Positions 22,551 through 33,110 of a stretch of 64,000 nucleotides of DNA are shown here, piece by piece. How positions within the stretch are numbered: the first letter of the stretch is position 1; each line of letters begins with the position of its first letter. A program made the position numbers and the translations under genes. Below the pieces are notes generated by a model. It ran no database searches. It was given only the letters and a program-made list of their open reading frames with translations, and had not been told where the DNA came from. Origin of the DNA: Eurosta solidaginis (taxonomy: Eukaryota; Arthropoda; Insecta; Diptera; Tephritidae); NCBI RefSeq assembly GCF_040869045.1, contig NC_090322.1:182589477-182653476 (forward strand), read 5' to 3'.

Positions 22551-24090
22551 ATTCACGTTAAAACATGCGAGTTCACATAGGTTAAAAAAAACTATAACAC
22601 GCGTTTCAGAAATAGCTAAATTCCGATACTTGACAGCTAACGCCAGGTATGCGATGGATGGGAATGGGTTGAATCGTTGTTCCCCTGTCTATTCTTAAGC
22701 TGTGGGAGTGCTTTTTTTTTGTAATTGTGGCAACTTTCATAAATTCAATTATGGACGCCTAAATGTCTAAAATCTACCTATGTACACCGGTTGCTGAAAT
22801 CTTTCGTTTTATTGATTTTAAAAGTGGCCGGCTCGATAATTTAAGAAAAAACTCCATGACTTTTGTGAAATAAAAAACCAACCAAGAATTCGAAAAATTT
22901 TTTAAAGAAAAATAGGAATGGAAATAATAAAATAACCTAACCTGTACTTTATTAGACTTAAATTGATTGAACTAGAAAACTGCATACCTAAAAATTATTC
23001 AGAAAATTAAAAAAAGAAAATTTGGAAAATTTCGTAATTTGTAATGTTATATTTTAATGTAATATTTTCGAAAACGTTTTTGAAATGGGTTTGCATAGTT
23101 TCCGCTAAAATATTTACCTTTCGTATCTAAAAATAAAAATAAAAAGTTTAATTGACAAAATTTGATAAAAATTGTCACTGCTATTTTAGTGTTTTCTGCT
23201 GTAGGTGCGAAAACAAAAACAGTAATATCCGAATTTTACAAAAAAAAATTTTTATTTGTGTTTATTGGGTAATTTATAATCTTTGGCTCCACCCATAATG
23301 TGTTGGTAGCGCTGATTAGCCCCATCGCCAAGGTTAAAACTATTTCACCTTCTCGAAAAGAGCTGGACTCAAACTGTGTATCCTTTTCTTAAATCTCATA
23401 CAAAAATCTGCTACATACACAAATAAACATACATATGGATGTACATACAAACAATACAAGTACATAATTAATTAAAAAATTATAATTATATGTACCTAAA
23501 TAGTACTTAAATTTGATTCACCAAACCACCTTCGCCATTAGTATGAACAACTCATTGCATAAGTAGTCTGTTAGTAAACAGTCCGCTGTTAGACTTAACA
23601 GTCGTTTAATATATTTCCTGGCATATTTGCATTTTCCACAAAATGAGTACTACAGTGAAGAGCACGTGTTATTTATTTGATATTGGTGTTCATCCGCTCT
23701 CATATTGGAAATAATCAGCTGTTGTTATGTATTCTTTAGTTTTTGCATTGGCACAAATAAATTGTATGTTTAAATATGTAGTGGGATTGTGGTGTTGGAT
23801 TAGTATATGAAAATCGAACTAGAGTTAGCGACGGCTTTTCGAGTTGTCAAATATTGAAATGCAGTTAAGTTAGGTCTGTTTTAGGGACATCTTTGATGCT
23901 CGGTTATTAAACATTTAGGCATTTCGATTTGAGAATCGAACTCGAGTGCTTCACATTTCTGATACGCACTCGCAACGCTTTTCGCTTCTATACTGTCTTC
24001 AGGTTGATAAGCGCAATACAAAGCTTTATAGCTTCAGAGCTGCCCCAACCTTGAAATCCTGTTACAAATCTGTATCATTCCTATATTTAG
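22551..24090. other. About 1.5 kb AT-rich, no gene recognised
   Basis: AT-rich intergenic or intronic-type sequence. Bases 22730-22800 contain ordinary low-complexity runs. Nothing can be assigned. Confidence 0.4.
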
Positions 24091-24320
24091 CAGGTGAGGC
24101 TCTGGTGACCCCAAGTTCCTCATGTAACTAGGAGGGAGAGGGTAGGGGATCGCCTAAAAGGTTTAATGTGGTTATATTAATCGTTCCGAAGATGGTCGGG
24201 CTAGTACCTTAATGGCGCTTGTTACCGTACCGTACCGGATCTATATCCGGCAACGGACCATCAAGATCAATAACACTCCTTTGCGGAGTGTATTTATCGT
24301 TAATACAACAACAACAAAAA
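24091..24320 (+). mobile_element. SINE-C retroposon, 5'-truncated
   Basis: It begins inside the element at GGTGAGGCTCTGGTGACCCC and runs through CGTTCCGAAGATGGTCGGGC, TACCGGATCTATATCCGGCA, GGACCATCAAGATCAATAAC and a degenerate terminal hairpin to a short (CAA)n tail. The 5' half is absent, consistent with truncation during target-primed insertion. Confidence 0.75.
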
Positions 24321-24719
24321 TATACTGTCTTAAGGCTTTCATTCCTTCTCGTTTTGTATAACGCTCAGGGCCCCTACTAGGTATGTACTTGGCTCGAAAC
24401 AGAAAAAATATCGTATCGAATCGACAACTGAGCTCCAACGCCAGACCAAACGAATATGCGAATTTCGCCTCATTTGCACATTCTTCATTCTATAACACCT
24501 GAAACGTTGGAGAGGCTAGTCTTACTTTATTTTGCTTTTAGAAAGTTTTGCCTAGTTTTTGTGATAGTGTGGGCGTTAAGCAATTGCAAGGAGTTTACAT
24601 TTTTAAAATTTTTCTTCTTTTAGTTATTATATAAGGACTGTTCCGAAAAGAATGCTTGTAATTCAATTGTCTTAGAGAAACAATCATATTTAAACTAGTT
24701 GATCATTGAGTTCTACTTT
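24321..24719. other. Unassigned spacer
   Basis: No recognised gene or repeat. Confidence 0.35.
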
Positions 24720-25240
24720 GGACTGAGTGAGCAATTGAAAAGTTCCTTCTCTAAACGAACAAAAATCACGCTCTGCAAGTAGCTCATCATACCTGTCCTG
24801 ATGTATTGCTCGAAATCATGGACGATATTGAGGGAAGATGAGGTGGCTCTTGGAGTGCTCGAGAGAAAAGTTCTCTGGAAGATTTATGGTCCTGTCCGTG
24901 ATTCCGACGCCAAGTATCGAAAGACGGATAATGATGAGCTGTATGACGATAGTGCATCGAATAAACATCCAAAGCGTTCGCTGGCTAGGTCATGTTATGC
25001 GAATGAACGAAGAGGCTCCGGCCATGAAAGTATTTCAGTTGACACCGCAGTTTGGAAGCAGAAGAAGGGGATACCTCCACTGAGTTTGGCGAGGTAAATG
25101 GGGGGAAGCTTGAACTCCATTGATACTCCTAATCGGCGTCAGTTAACGCGAAAAAGGGATAGTTGGCGTGACTTGTTACGAAACTGTCCAAAATCGCTTA
25201 GGCAGTTCAGCGTCAATTAATGATGATGATGAATGATGAT
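24720..25240 (+). mobile_element. LINE 3' end (endonuclease-RT type) with (GAT)n tail
   Basis: Translation across frames gives KITLCK, a stop, then IIPVLMYCSKSW, VLERKVLWKIYGPV, DELYDD, INIQSVRWLGHVMRMNEEAP, GSRRRG and LNSIGVPNWRQLTRKRDSW. This is the C-terminal region after the RT thumb common to several arthropod LINEs. Two frame changes are needed. The DNA then ends in ATGATGATGAATGATGATGA, a trinucleotide tail rather than poly-A. A second fragment of this family lies at 25395 and a third in reverse at 57662. Clade is unsure (RTE/CR1/I-like). Confidence 0.75.
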
Positions 25241-25394
25241 GATCATCAAAGGAAGGAAGCGCAAAAATTAATCTCTTAATTTTCTCATTTTTGTTTGTTT
25301 GTATTTTTAATTCAACTAACTTGTTACCACTTTTTTGACGGTGCGAACTAAACAGTACCGTTCAATTGTGCGCTGTTCTGGGAAGCTCGGTGTA

Positions 25395-25535
25395 GTCCGC
25401 TCTTTTTAATCAACTACTAAGTCATAGAGAGAAGATTGACGGACCTCTAGGCTTTGGCGACGACGAAGATTTAATGATGAGTTGTACGAGCTTTACGCAG
25501 ACATAGACAGCGGCTACACTGGCTAGGCCATGTTA
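25395..25535 (+). mobile_element. Second fragment of the (GAT)n-tailed LINE
   Basis: GGCGACGACGAAGATTTAAT then GATGAGTTGTACGAGCTTTA encode a FNDELYELYADID-like block matching DELYDD at about 24930, followed by TACACTGGCTAGGCCATGTT, which parallels SVRWLGHVM. It is cut off by the ATT-rich end of the next element. Confidence 0.55.
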
Positions 25536-25536
25536 T

Positions 25537-27200
25537 TATTATTATTATTTATTTATTATTACGGCGTTTTAAGCCTAAAACTTAGATTATTACAAATTAT
25601 AAATACATTTTAATAATAATAGGATTTCTAGCGTTTGGGGTGTCGGAATGCATGAGATTCCGATTAGCACGGGAACTGGTGGTCCCAACGGGCGAGTCTT
25701 GGAGTCATATCATTGGGAGGTTGGAAGGACGTGTTCTTAATCCTGCCCTACTCCAAGACGTATGACTACACAGTTTTATTATTTATGCTGTCGGAATGCA
25801 TTTGATTCCGGTCAACTCAAAAGCTAGCAGCTCAGCGGAATGAGCCACTCTTATCGGACGGTTGGAAAGGACGTGTTTCCAATCCTCCCTGTACCAGCTT
25901 TTATGTAAAAATAATTAATTATAATATATCATTGTTGTAGGAATATACGTGATTCACATGAATACTCCAACTGTTTGTCTGGGACGATATTTTCAGGAAT
26001 TCTTTCCTAATTTGATTGCGAGCGATATATGTATTTGACCTGATGCATAATGTTCCTCTGTGTCTATTTGGATTGCCATGTACGCTCAAGGATCAGTAAC
26101 ACGAAATACAGATACAAAATATTTTATCTTATTGGAACGGTTTTCCAATATTCTAATAAACTTTTTTTGAAGGTGTTTAAGTTTTCACAATTTTTAACAT
26201 GATTAGGTAGTTCATTAAAACATTTCAGGCCTTTGTAAAATATATTTTGCTTGTCCATTTCTGTTTTGATAAGAGGTAATCTAAAATTATTATTTTCCCT
26301 GATTATGTAAGAATGGGTTTCATTCACATAAACAAGTTTTTCACTTAGGTAGGCTGGTAATTTACCATACTTGATATAAAATACAAATTTTATACTATGG
26401 TAAAATATCAGCTGTTTCACGCTCAGCCAGTTTAGTGCATCAAGCATACTCTTTATGGAAGTGTCGTACCTCACTTTCAATATAAATCTCATAGCTTTGT
26501 TTTGCATAATTTGTAACCTGTCTACTTGTGTTTCATTGGCAATAAAGAATATTGTAGGGCAATATAAGAAGTGCGGTTCTATGATGGATCTATAAACTTT
26601 CAACTTATATTTCTTACAATAAGTTTACACGATCTCTTCCAAAATCCAATTTTTTTGCCCATTTTGGCAACAATATAATCAATATGATCCGTAAACCTCA
26701 GTTTATTGTCAGTCAGGATCCCTAAGTACTTAAATATTTTGACATCCTCAATGCTCGTATTCATTATTTTTAGATCTAAATTAAGTGATTCTCTATTGGT
26801 CGTCCTAGATAAAACCATAAACTTAGTTTTGTTAACGTTAAGCTTGAGTTTATTAATGCAAAGCCATCTATACAATGAGTACAAATCTTCTTGCATTTTG
26901 CTCCTTGCTATTGATGTTTTTTTAGGCTCAGCTCTTCCTTCCAATTAGATATGACGTAATTTAACGCCGCCTCGCAAGAGTGCCTTTCTCGGAAACCGGA
27001 TTGTTCCTTTATAAGGATTTTATTATTTTCTAAGTAATTAAGCAGTTGATTTTTTATTACAATTTCCAGAATTTTTTCTATGTTCGACAATGTATTTATC
27101 GGCCTTAGTTCTTCTGCCATTATTGAATCTTTTACTTTCCTTATTGGTACTATTATCGAAATTTTCCACATGTCTGGCACTATTCCAGTAGTCATGGATT
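25537..27200 (-). mobile_element. CR1/jockey-like LINE, 5'-truncated, RT core deleted
   Basis: The minus strand reads, in order, IVPDMWKISIIVPIRKVKDS and FRERHSCEAALNYVISNWK (RT N-terminal blocks, 27195-26930). It then jumps to KMQEDLYSLYRWLCINKLKL and KYLGILTDNKLRFTDHIDY (palm end and thumb, 26900-26620). Next comes a C-terminal domain (26603-26124) with IEPHFLYCPTIFF, LPAYLSEKLVYV and CFNELPNHVKN. RT motifs A to C (including FADD) are absent because of a deletion near 26935. The 3' UTR ends in an (AAT)n-type tail at 25537-25555 as read on the minus strand. Non-functional. Confidence 0.8.
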
Positions 27201-27821
27201 TGTTTATAGCGGTTGTATAGAACCAGGTAGAAAATTATTTAAACTCCATTGGTGTGAACGTTTTAACGGTTAAGCACTAGTTAGGTATGCAAGTAAGTAA
27301 AACCAGAAAGCCCGTACTCTCAAACAGCTATATAAATTCCGAATAGTCATTAGTTGTTTTCTTTGTATATGTAGTGTAATGCGTATACGTGCTAACAATG
27401 TAATTACTCTACGTGTATATTTGATATATTCTACGTCAATACGCTCATAGTATATTAACTCTGATGTATTTAAGTTGTGCCGATGGCAAGCTAATGTAAT
27501 AAGCAAAGAAGGAAGAGAAACGAAAAGAATAAAGAATAAAAGAAGTAGTTGTATTCAGAGAACTAAAGAGATCGGTTGCATATTACATATTTCTTCTATT
27601 TCCATACAAAATGTTCTTTTTCTAGAAATCCCATTCAATTGTATATATAAATTGTGTCCACATCCTTATTGCTTCCTAGAGGTTTCTTTAGCCTCGTTAG
27701 TTTGATAAAGATGCTTCGTATGAACTCCGTACTCCATCATATTTGTCGTTTTATCAATTTTGATCGCCAAAAAACACGCAATCACATCGACCACAATCTA
27801 CCACGGATCACTATTTCGTCC
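27201..27821. other. Unassigned stretch, possibly an LTR remnant
   Basis: A CTATATAAATTCC TATA-like box at 27328-27340 sits in AT-rich DNA with no gene. The sequence from TGTGAACGTTTTAACGG (27252) has the feel of an LTR, but no partner copy or target duplication is visible, so this remains a guess. Confidence 0.25.
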
Positions 27822-28188
27822 CCCCAGCGGGTTAGAGGGCTTAGAATATACCTGCAGCCTGTCGGTCACCTCAAAAGACCAAATCGGTGCAAGGGGTTGT
27901 GTAGCGTAACCCTTTCAAGGGGTTGCCAACGCAATATATAGCTTCTCCAACCCAATTGTCAACCACACCTACCCGTGGCGATTCCTGTTTCTTTAACAGC
28001 TGAGGCTCTGGATCTAGGGGTGGGAGGGCGGTATAGCCTAGAAGGTTTCATGTGGTCCTACCAAGTCATTGCCTTAATGGTGCTTGTTACTGGAACGTAC
28101 CGGATCTGCATCCGGCAAAGGACCATCAACATCGACAACGCTCCCCAATGCCTTTGGGGAGTATCCTTATCGCACCAACAACAACAAC
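27822..28188 (+). mobile_element. SINE-C retroposon with small internal deletions
   Basis: It runs from CCCCAGCGGGTTAGAGGGCT to TATCGCACCAACAACAACAA. It lacks part of the CGTAAGTGGCGACTA box and the GCGACCCCAAGTTCCTCATG box found in the copy at 12961, so it is about 50 bp shorter. Open frames here (27975-28202 and overlaps) are accidental. Confidence 0.8.
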
Positions 28189-29689
28189 CTACATACAAAT
28201 GACTGCCGCAGTGTACAGGCTTACCACACCGACGTTCCTGAGTTCAAATGTATTGGGTATGCCAGGTTCTGGATAATTAAGAGTTTAGCATTTTAAAATT
28301 TGCTGAACCAAGTTGTGATAGAGTATCGTTTTGTTTCGTTTGAAAAATTGCACTGAAGATGGCACAACGGCGAACCCGTTCCATTATACATATGTTGATC
28401 GCTATAACTGATTTTTTGAGAATTGCTCTTAAGCCTCGTCGGAGCACAGTCTGGATAAAATTTAGTTTTTTTATATACATATGTTCGTATATCATAGTTC
28501 TTTTAGGAAGTTGCCTTCTATCCGTGGGATATGTCTCCGCGGGAAGTGCTCATCTCTATTTTGTTGATTTTTTTTAAAAGTCGACCTGCAAATTTTTTGT
28601 GGCAGCTTTAGAAAGACGCATGTATGTTAAATAAAAATAGTTTGTATGAAGAAGAAGCCTGATGATTTAAGTTCTCAACATACATACATACATATGTATG
28701 TACATGGTTGAGTGAAAAGACGTGGTATTGACTCTTCATACCAGAATGTTCGCTAATAGCTCTTTCTTTCCTGTGTCACCTATTTATCTATTCTAAATAT
28801 ATTCATGAACATAGGTATGTATGTGTGTGCTATTATACCTGTGCACCTCAAGGACGACACTGTCCAATGGCGTTTCAGATACGAATTTATACACAAACAG
28901 CAATAAAAAAGGATCAAACAGAAAAAAGTAAAACGACGAAATCAAAATAAGTGTAAAGTAAAGAACAAAACAAAAAAGCAATAAAATAGTGCGACAACGG
29001 AATGTGCGCAAAAGCTGTATACAATAAAAACAACTAAAACAAGTAAATAACGTTCAACATAAAATAAAAACAACCCCAACACACAAAAAGTGTCTTCGAA
29101 ACAACATTAGCGGGGCTGTAAGTGACTCTGAGGTTGTTGGGAAGAGCACAAACAGATAAACGATAGAGAGCACAATATTATGGAAAGCAAAAGAGTAAGC
29201 GAGCGCCAAAAGGTAGGCGCTTGGAGAGTGTGATATGATGGAGCCAAGCCAATGAAGGCAATCACTGATGGAGCATATAGGTGTTTGTGTGTGTACCTGT
29301 GTGTTTGATTACAGAGTGGAGTGGTACAAAAAAAGCCGGTCTCACCGGAGAGCGAACAACAATTGTGGAAAGTCAAAGTTGTGGCAGTCCGTTCAAACAA
29401 GCTGACAGAGAAGCAAATTGCTCTCAACCAAATACAAGTTTCATTGTTTTGGAATCAGAAATTTGAAAAGTGCGCAAGGCAAAGGGGTGGATCAAATGAG
29501 AATAACAACTGCAAAAGTAACAATAACACAAGAAAAAGCAATCAAACAGCAACCACCAGGCGTATGCATGCAACAACAACAACAACAAAATCAGCAATGA
29601 TATCAATAACAGAGACGACAACAAAAATAAAATTTCTTAGTGGTTGCGGGCAATTCATTTTTCAATTTCTCAGATTTTTCATTCATTCA
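28189..29689. other. About 1.5 kb, AT-rich then CAA-rich, no gene recognised
   Basis: A CATA/TATG microsatellite lies at about 28680-28704. From 28870 the plus strand is A-rich with AAACAAAAA and CAACAACAAC runs, of the kind common in Drosophila-type upstream and untranslated regions. The 142-residue frame at 29321-29749 is an N/T/K-rich read-through of such runs and I do not call it coding. Confidence 0.4.
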
Positions 29690-30706
29690 TTCATTCGTCG
29701 AATAAACGTCGGCGCTGTTGTTTCGTGTAGACGGAGATTTTATCGTTAGTGTGGCAAGTAAGAAAAATAAGAATTTTATCTTTCAAATACACAAACATAT
29801 GTTTGCAATTCATAACGATTGTTCCAGCAATCTTAACCAGCAACAACAACATGCACGTGCGATATCATAATTATTTATGTGTAATATTTGTTGCTAATTA
29901 GTAAAATAAACACACACAAAAATAAATAATTTTAAATTAATAATAATTGTGTGGTTTTTTGCAAGATCGGCGATCAGCTAATTGCGATTTGGCAATTAAC
30001 GTTGTAAACAAGAATACAAAAAATTAAAAAAAAAAAAAAAAATATTAATTAATTTGTATCACAAAGTGCGGTGGTTTTGGAGCGTGAAATATGCAACGTT
30101 GAGGCGGTTTGCTTGGTGTGAGATCGATATTTGCTATACAATTTTTGTGCAGCAGCAACTGTTTCTTCATAGTCGCGTAAGTGCGTTTTCCAACAACAAC
30201 AATTTGAGAAAAAAAAATAAATTGAATTGAATTGTAATTACTTATTACCAGAGCGTGCACATAAAAAATCAAAGTTAATTAAAATTGAATTGTGGCAGCA
30301 GCTCCAATACTTTGTGTAGCTGAAGCGGGGCGGCGCAGGCACAGACTTCGTTTACGCGATTGAAGCACAAAAGCGAAAGAGCGCAAATTAAAAGCAAATA
30401 ACGAATAATAATAATAATTGAGAAATCACAGTTGCGACTACGCGCTAATTAAATTAACAAATACGAAAACAACAACTAATAACAATTTATTGAAAGACAG
30501 TAAGCAAAGTGTGAAATAGAAAATTTATTATTAAAAACAGTAGTGCATTGAAAAAAAAAAAAAATTGTATAAATTATTAAATGTGCAAACAAAAGTGAAA
30601 AAGTGCAAATAAAGATTGAAACAAAGATTGTTTCATAAAAGTAATAAACAAAATTTATTTAAAAAAAGGCGAAATTTCGTTGTCTGCTGAAAATTCTTAC
30701 AAACAG
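29690..30706 (+). other. Candidate promoter and non-coding 5' exon ending at a splice donor
   Basis: The stretch has the look of a fly 5' untranslated exon: A-rich plus strand, CAACAACAAC runs, phrases such as AAGTGTGAAATAGAAAA (30508) and AGTGAAAAAGTGCAAATAAA (30594), and stops in all frames. It ends at 30706 with CAAACAG|GTAAAATAT, a good donor. A second possible donor is GGCAA|GTAAGAAA at about 29757. No coding exon is visible downstream, so the coding part would lie outside the window after an intron of over 33 kb. This is inference from composition and one splice motif. Confidence 0.35.
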
Positions 30707-30789
30707 GTAAAATATTAGGCTGATACAGATAAATACATATATGTACATACACACTGATAAATGAGGGTTAAAACAGCTGATAAACCTAC

Positions 30790-31030
30790 ATATGAGCCGT
30801 TTATTTTGAAAGTGGCATAAGTCATTTCATGTCGTTTAGGTTCAGTGATAATTTGTTTGTATCTCTCCTCGCCTCCAGTTTGTTAGAGTCCAATATCCAA
30901 AAGATGCAATTCTTATTATTATTTTATAATTGTAGAACCATCTATATATGCATTCGTTCAAAATTAATAATGCATTTAAGACCATGAGTTGGAAATGACT
31001 TATGCCACTTTCAAAATAAACGGCTCATAT
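30790..31030. mobile_element. MITE with perfect 39-bp terminal inverted repeats
   Basis: Bases 30790-30828 (starting ATATGAGCCGTTTATTTTGA) are the exact reverse complement of 30992-31030. The element is 241 bp overall with about 163 bp of unique centre and no open frame. If the terminal repeat is taken to start at TGAGCCG, it is flanked by TA on both sides, as expected for Tc1/mariner-type insertion. It sits 83 bp downstream of the candidate splice donor at 30706. No transposase is present, so it is non-autonomous. Confidence 0.85.
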
Positions 31031-31825
31031 AACGCGTTGTTTTGGAATGCAATAACTACGATTTTTAAATGAAAACATTATTAAGCAATAGTGAAAATTC
31101 AAAATAAGTAAATAAAAAAAAAAACGCAAAAAGTCAATGAAAAAAAAAAAAGAAATAAAGCTTGTTTAAACTACTTTTAATAAAAAATTAAAATGAAAAA
31201 TATGACAAAATAAAAAGTAAAGATCAATTCAATCATGTTGATTTAAAGTCAATTGTACAACTCAAAAACATAAAGGCTTTTAAGCAAGAAAAAATGAATA
31301 AAATTAAATAAAAATTAAGCAAAATAAAATACAATAAACTAAATGAAAATTCTTAAATAAAATAAAAACACGTAAAAAGATAAGTCTAGTTTATAAAAAA
31401 AAAAAATTATTTCTAGATTTTGTTGGCCTTATTTAGTTTGATTAAATATGTATGTTCGACTTCAACCTGAAGTCATCATCAGGAACACAAAGATGTGCTT
31501 GATCGACGATCAGTCAAACAATTATATATTTTTAAAAGGAAAATAAACATGTTTTATTTACGTTACGGTCTCAAGCTCGTCAAACGTACATATTAAAAAA
31601 AATTAAATAAAACTTTAATAATTTATCAAACAAAAAAGTTAGTGATAAAAAAAAACAAAGTGAAATAAAAAATAAACTTTGGTTTCATTACTATCAACGA
31701 AAATGAAAAATGTTATACAAAAACTCCACTAAATTAGGCTAATTTTAATGAAGGTGAACAAAAGGAAAAATAAGTTGTTTCAGAAAAATAAATAAAACAT
31801 AAAATTAAATTGAACAAAAGAGTTA
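31031..31825. other. A-rich stretch, no gene recognised
   Basis: Mostly AAATAAAA-type low complexity. A less biased island at 31430-31600 includes CTTCAACCTGAAGTC, an imperfect palindrome. Nothing is assignable. Confidence 0.4.
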
Positions 31826-32184
31826 AAAAAAAAAATAAATGTAAGGCGTGATAACCTCCGAAGAGATCTAAGGCCGAGCTTCTCTTCCAATTTGCGTCGT
31901 GCTCCTCTTGATTTTCCTTACAAATTGGCCGGACGGGACCTACATTCTTAATGCCGACTCCGAACGGCATCTGCAAGGCAGATGAGTTTTCACTGAGAGC
32001 TTTACATGGCAGAAATACACCCGGAGCGCTTGCCAAACACTGCCGGGGGCCGACCCCGCTTAGACAAATTTTCTTTTAATTGAAAAACCTTATTTCTAAA
32101 ATTTTGATGTTGCTTTGCCGGGGGTGTGAACCCAGCGCATACGGTGTGGTAGGAGGAGCTACCATCACACCACGGTGGCCGCCC
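31826..32184 (-). mobile_element. tRNA-derived SINE (SINE-T), full length, 11-bp target duplication
   Basis: On the minus strand the 5' head reads GGCGGCCACCGTGGTGTGAT then GGTAGC (pol III A-box region). The B-box region is GCTGGGTTCACACCCCCGGC, followed by a tRNA-unrelated body with CTCGGCCTTAGATCTCTTCG and a 3' end TTACATTTATTTTTTTTTT. CAAAAGAGTTA occurs at 31815-31825 and again at 32185-32195, a perfect 11-bp duplication. The head therefore comes from a tRNA gene by retroposition. The tail is T-rich rather than A-rich. Confidence 0.85.
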
Positions 32185-32195
32185 CAAAAGAGTTA

Positions 32196-33110
32196 GTAAA
32201 CTAAAATAGAAAAAAAAAAAAAAAATTTAAAGGCAAAAAAAATAATATTTAGAATAAAAAAAAAAAAATAGAAAATAAAATAAAAATAAAAAATAAATAG
32301 AAGCAAAACTAAAATAAAGAAAATAAAATCAAATGCAATAAAATAAAACTAAAAACAAATTTGAGAAAATGATATAAAAAAATTAAGTAAAAAAAAATAA
32401 AAAATAAAAAAAAAATAATAAAATAGAACAAGGAAATATTATTTCCAATGAAATAAATTAGAACAAAAAAAAAATAAATAAATGCAATCGGAAATAAAAT
32501 AAAACAAAATAAAATCAAATGAAATAAAAAATAAAATAAAACAAAGTAAAATAAATATAAAATGAAAAAATGTAGTAAAATAAGTAAAACAAAAAAACTA
32601 AATAGAATAAAGAATTGTCATTTTGAATAAAAAAATAGAAAAAAATAAAATAAAATAAAAGAAAAAATAAAATAAAAGAAAATAAAAAATAAAAAAATAA
32701 AAGAAAATATAATAAAACAAAATAAAATAAACTATCACAAAAAAAAATAATAATAATTGGAACCAGAAATAACATAACATAAGACAAAATTGAATAAAAT
32801 GAAGTAAAAAAAATAAAATAACATGAAAAAATAAAACCAAATATAATAAAACAATAACACAAAATAAGAAATAAAATGAAGTAAAATATAATAAAAAATA
32901 AAATTAAATAAAGTAAAATAAATATAAAATAAAATTAAATAAATTGAAGTAAAAAAAGTAAAAAAAAAAAAAAAATGAAACAGAACAGAAATTTTATTCG
33001 GAATAAAAAAAAATATAAGAAAATAATTAGAATAAAATCTGATAAAATAAAATAAATAAATGTGAAATAAAAAAAATGAAATAAAATTTTAATTTTATGT
33101 TTCGCTTCCT
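32196..33110. repeat. Strand-asymmetric AAATA-type low-complexity tract
   Basis: For over 900 bp the plus strand is almost entirely A with single T, G or C interruptions (AAAATAAAATAAAATAAAAT and variants). This yields long F/L/Y-rich open frames on the minus strand (32309-32862), which are artefacts. It may have grown from a retroposon A tail or by slippage of AAAAT units. Confidence 0.8.

Noticed and set aside
29321..29749. A 142-residue N/T-rich frame as coding exon
   Set aside because: It arises from CAA and AAC repeats, and overlapping frames on both strands are equally open.
32309..32862. Long minus-strand frames rich in F, L, Y and I, looking like membrane proteins
   Set aside because: They are translations of the AAATA-type low-complexity tract on the complementary strand.
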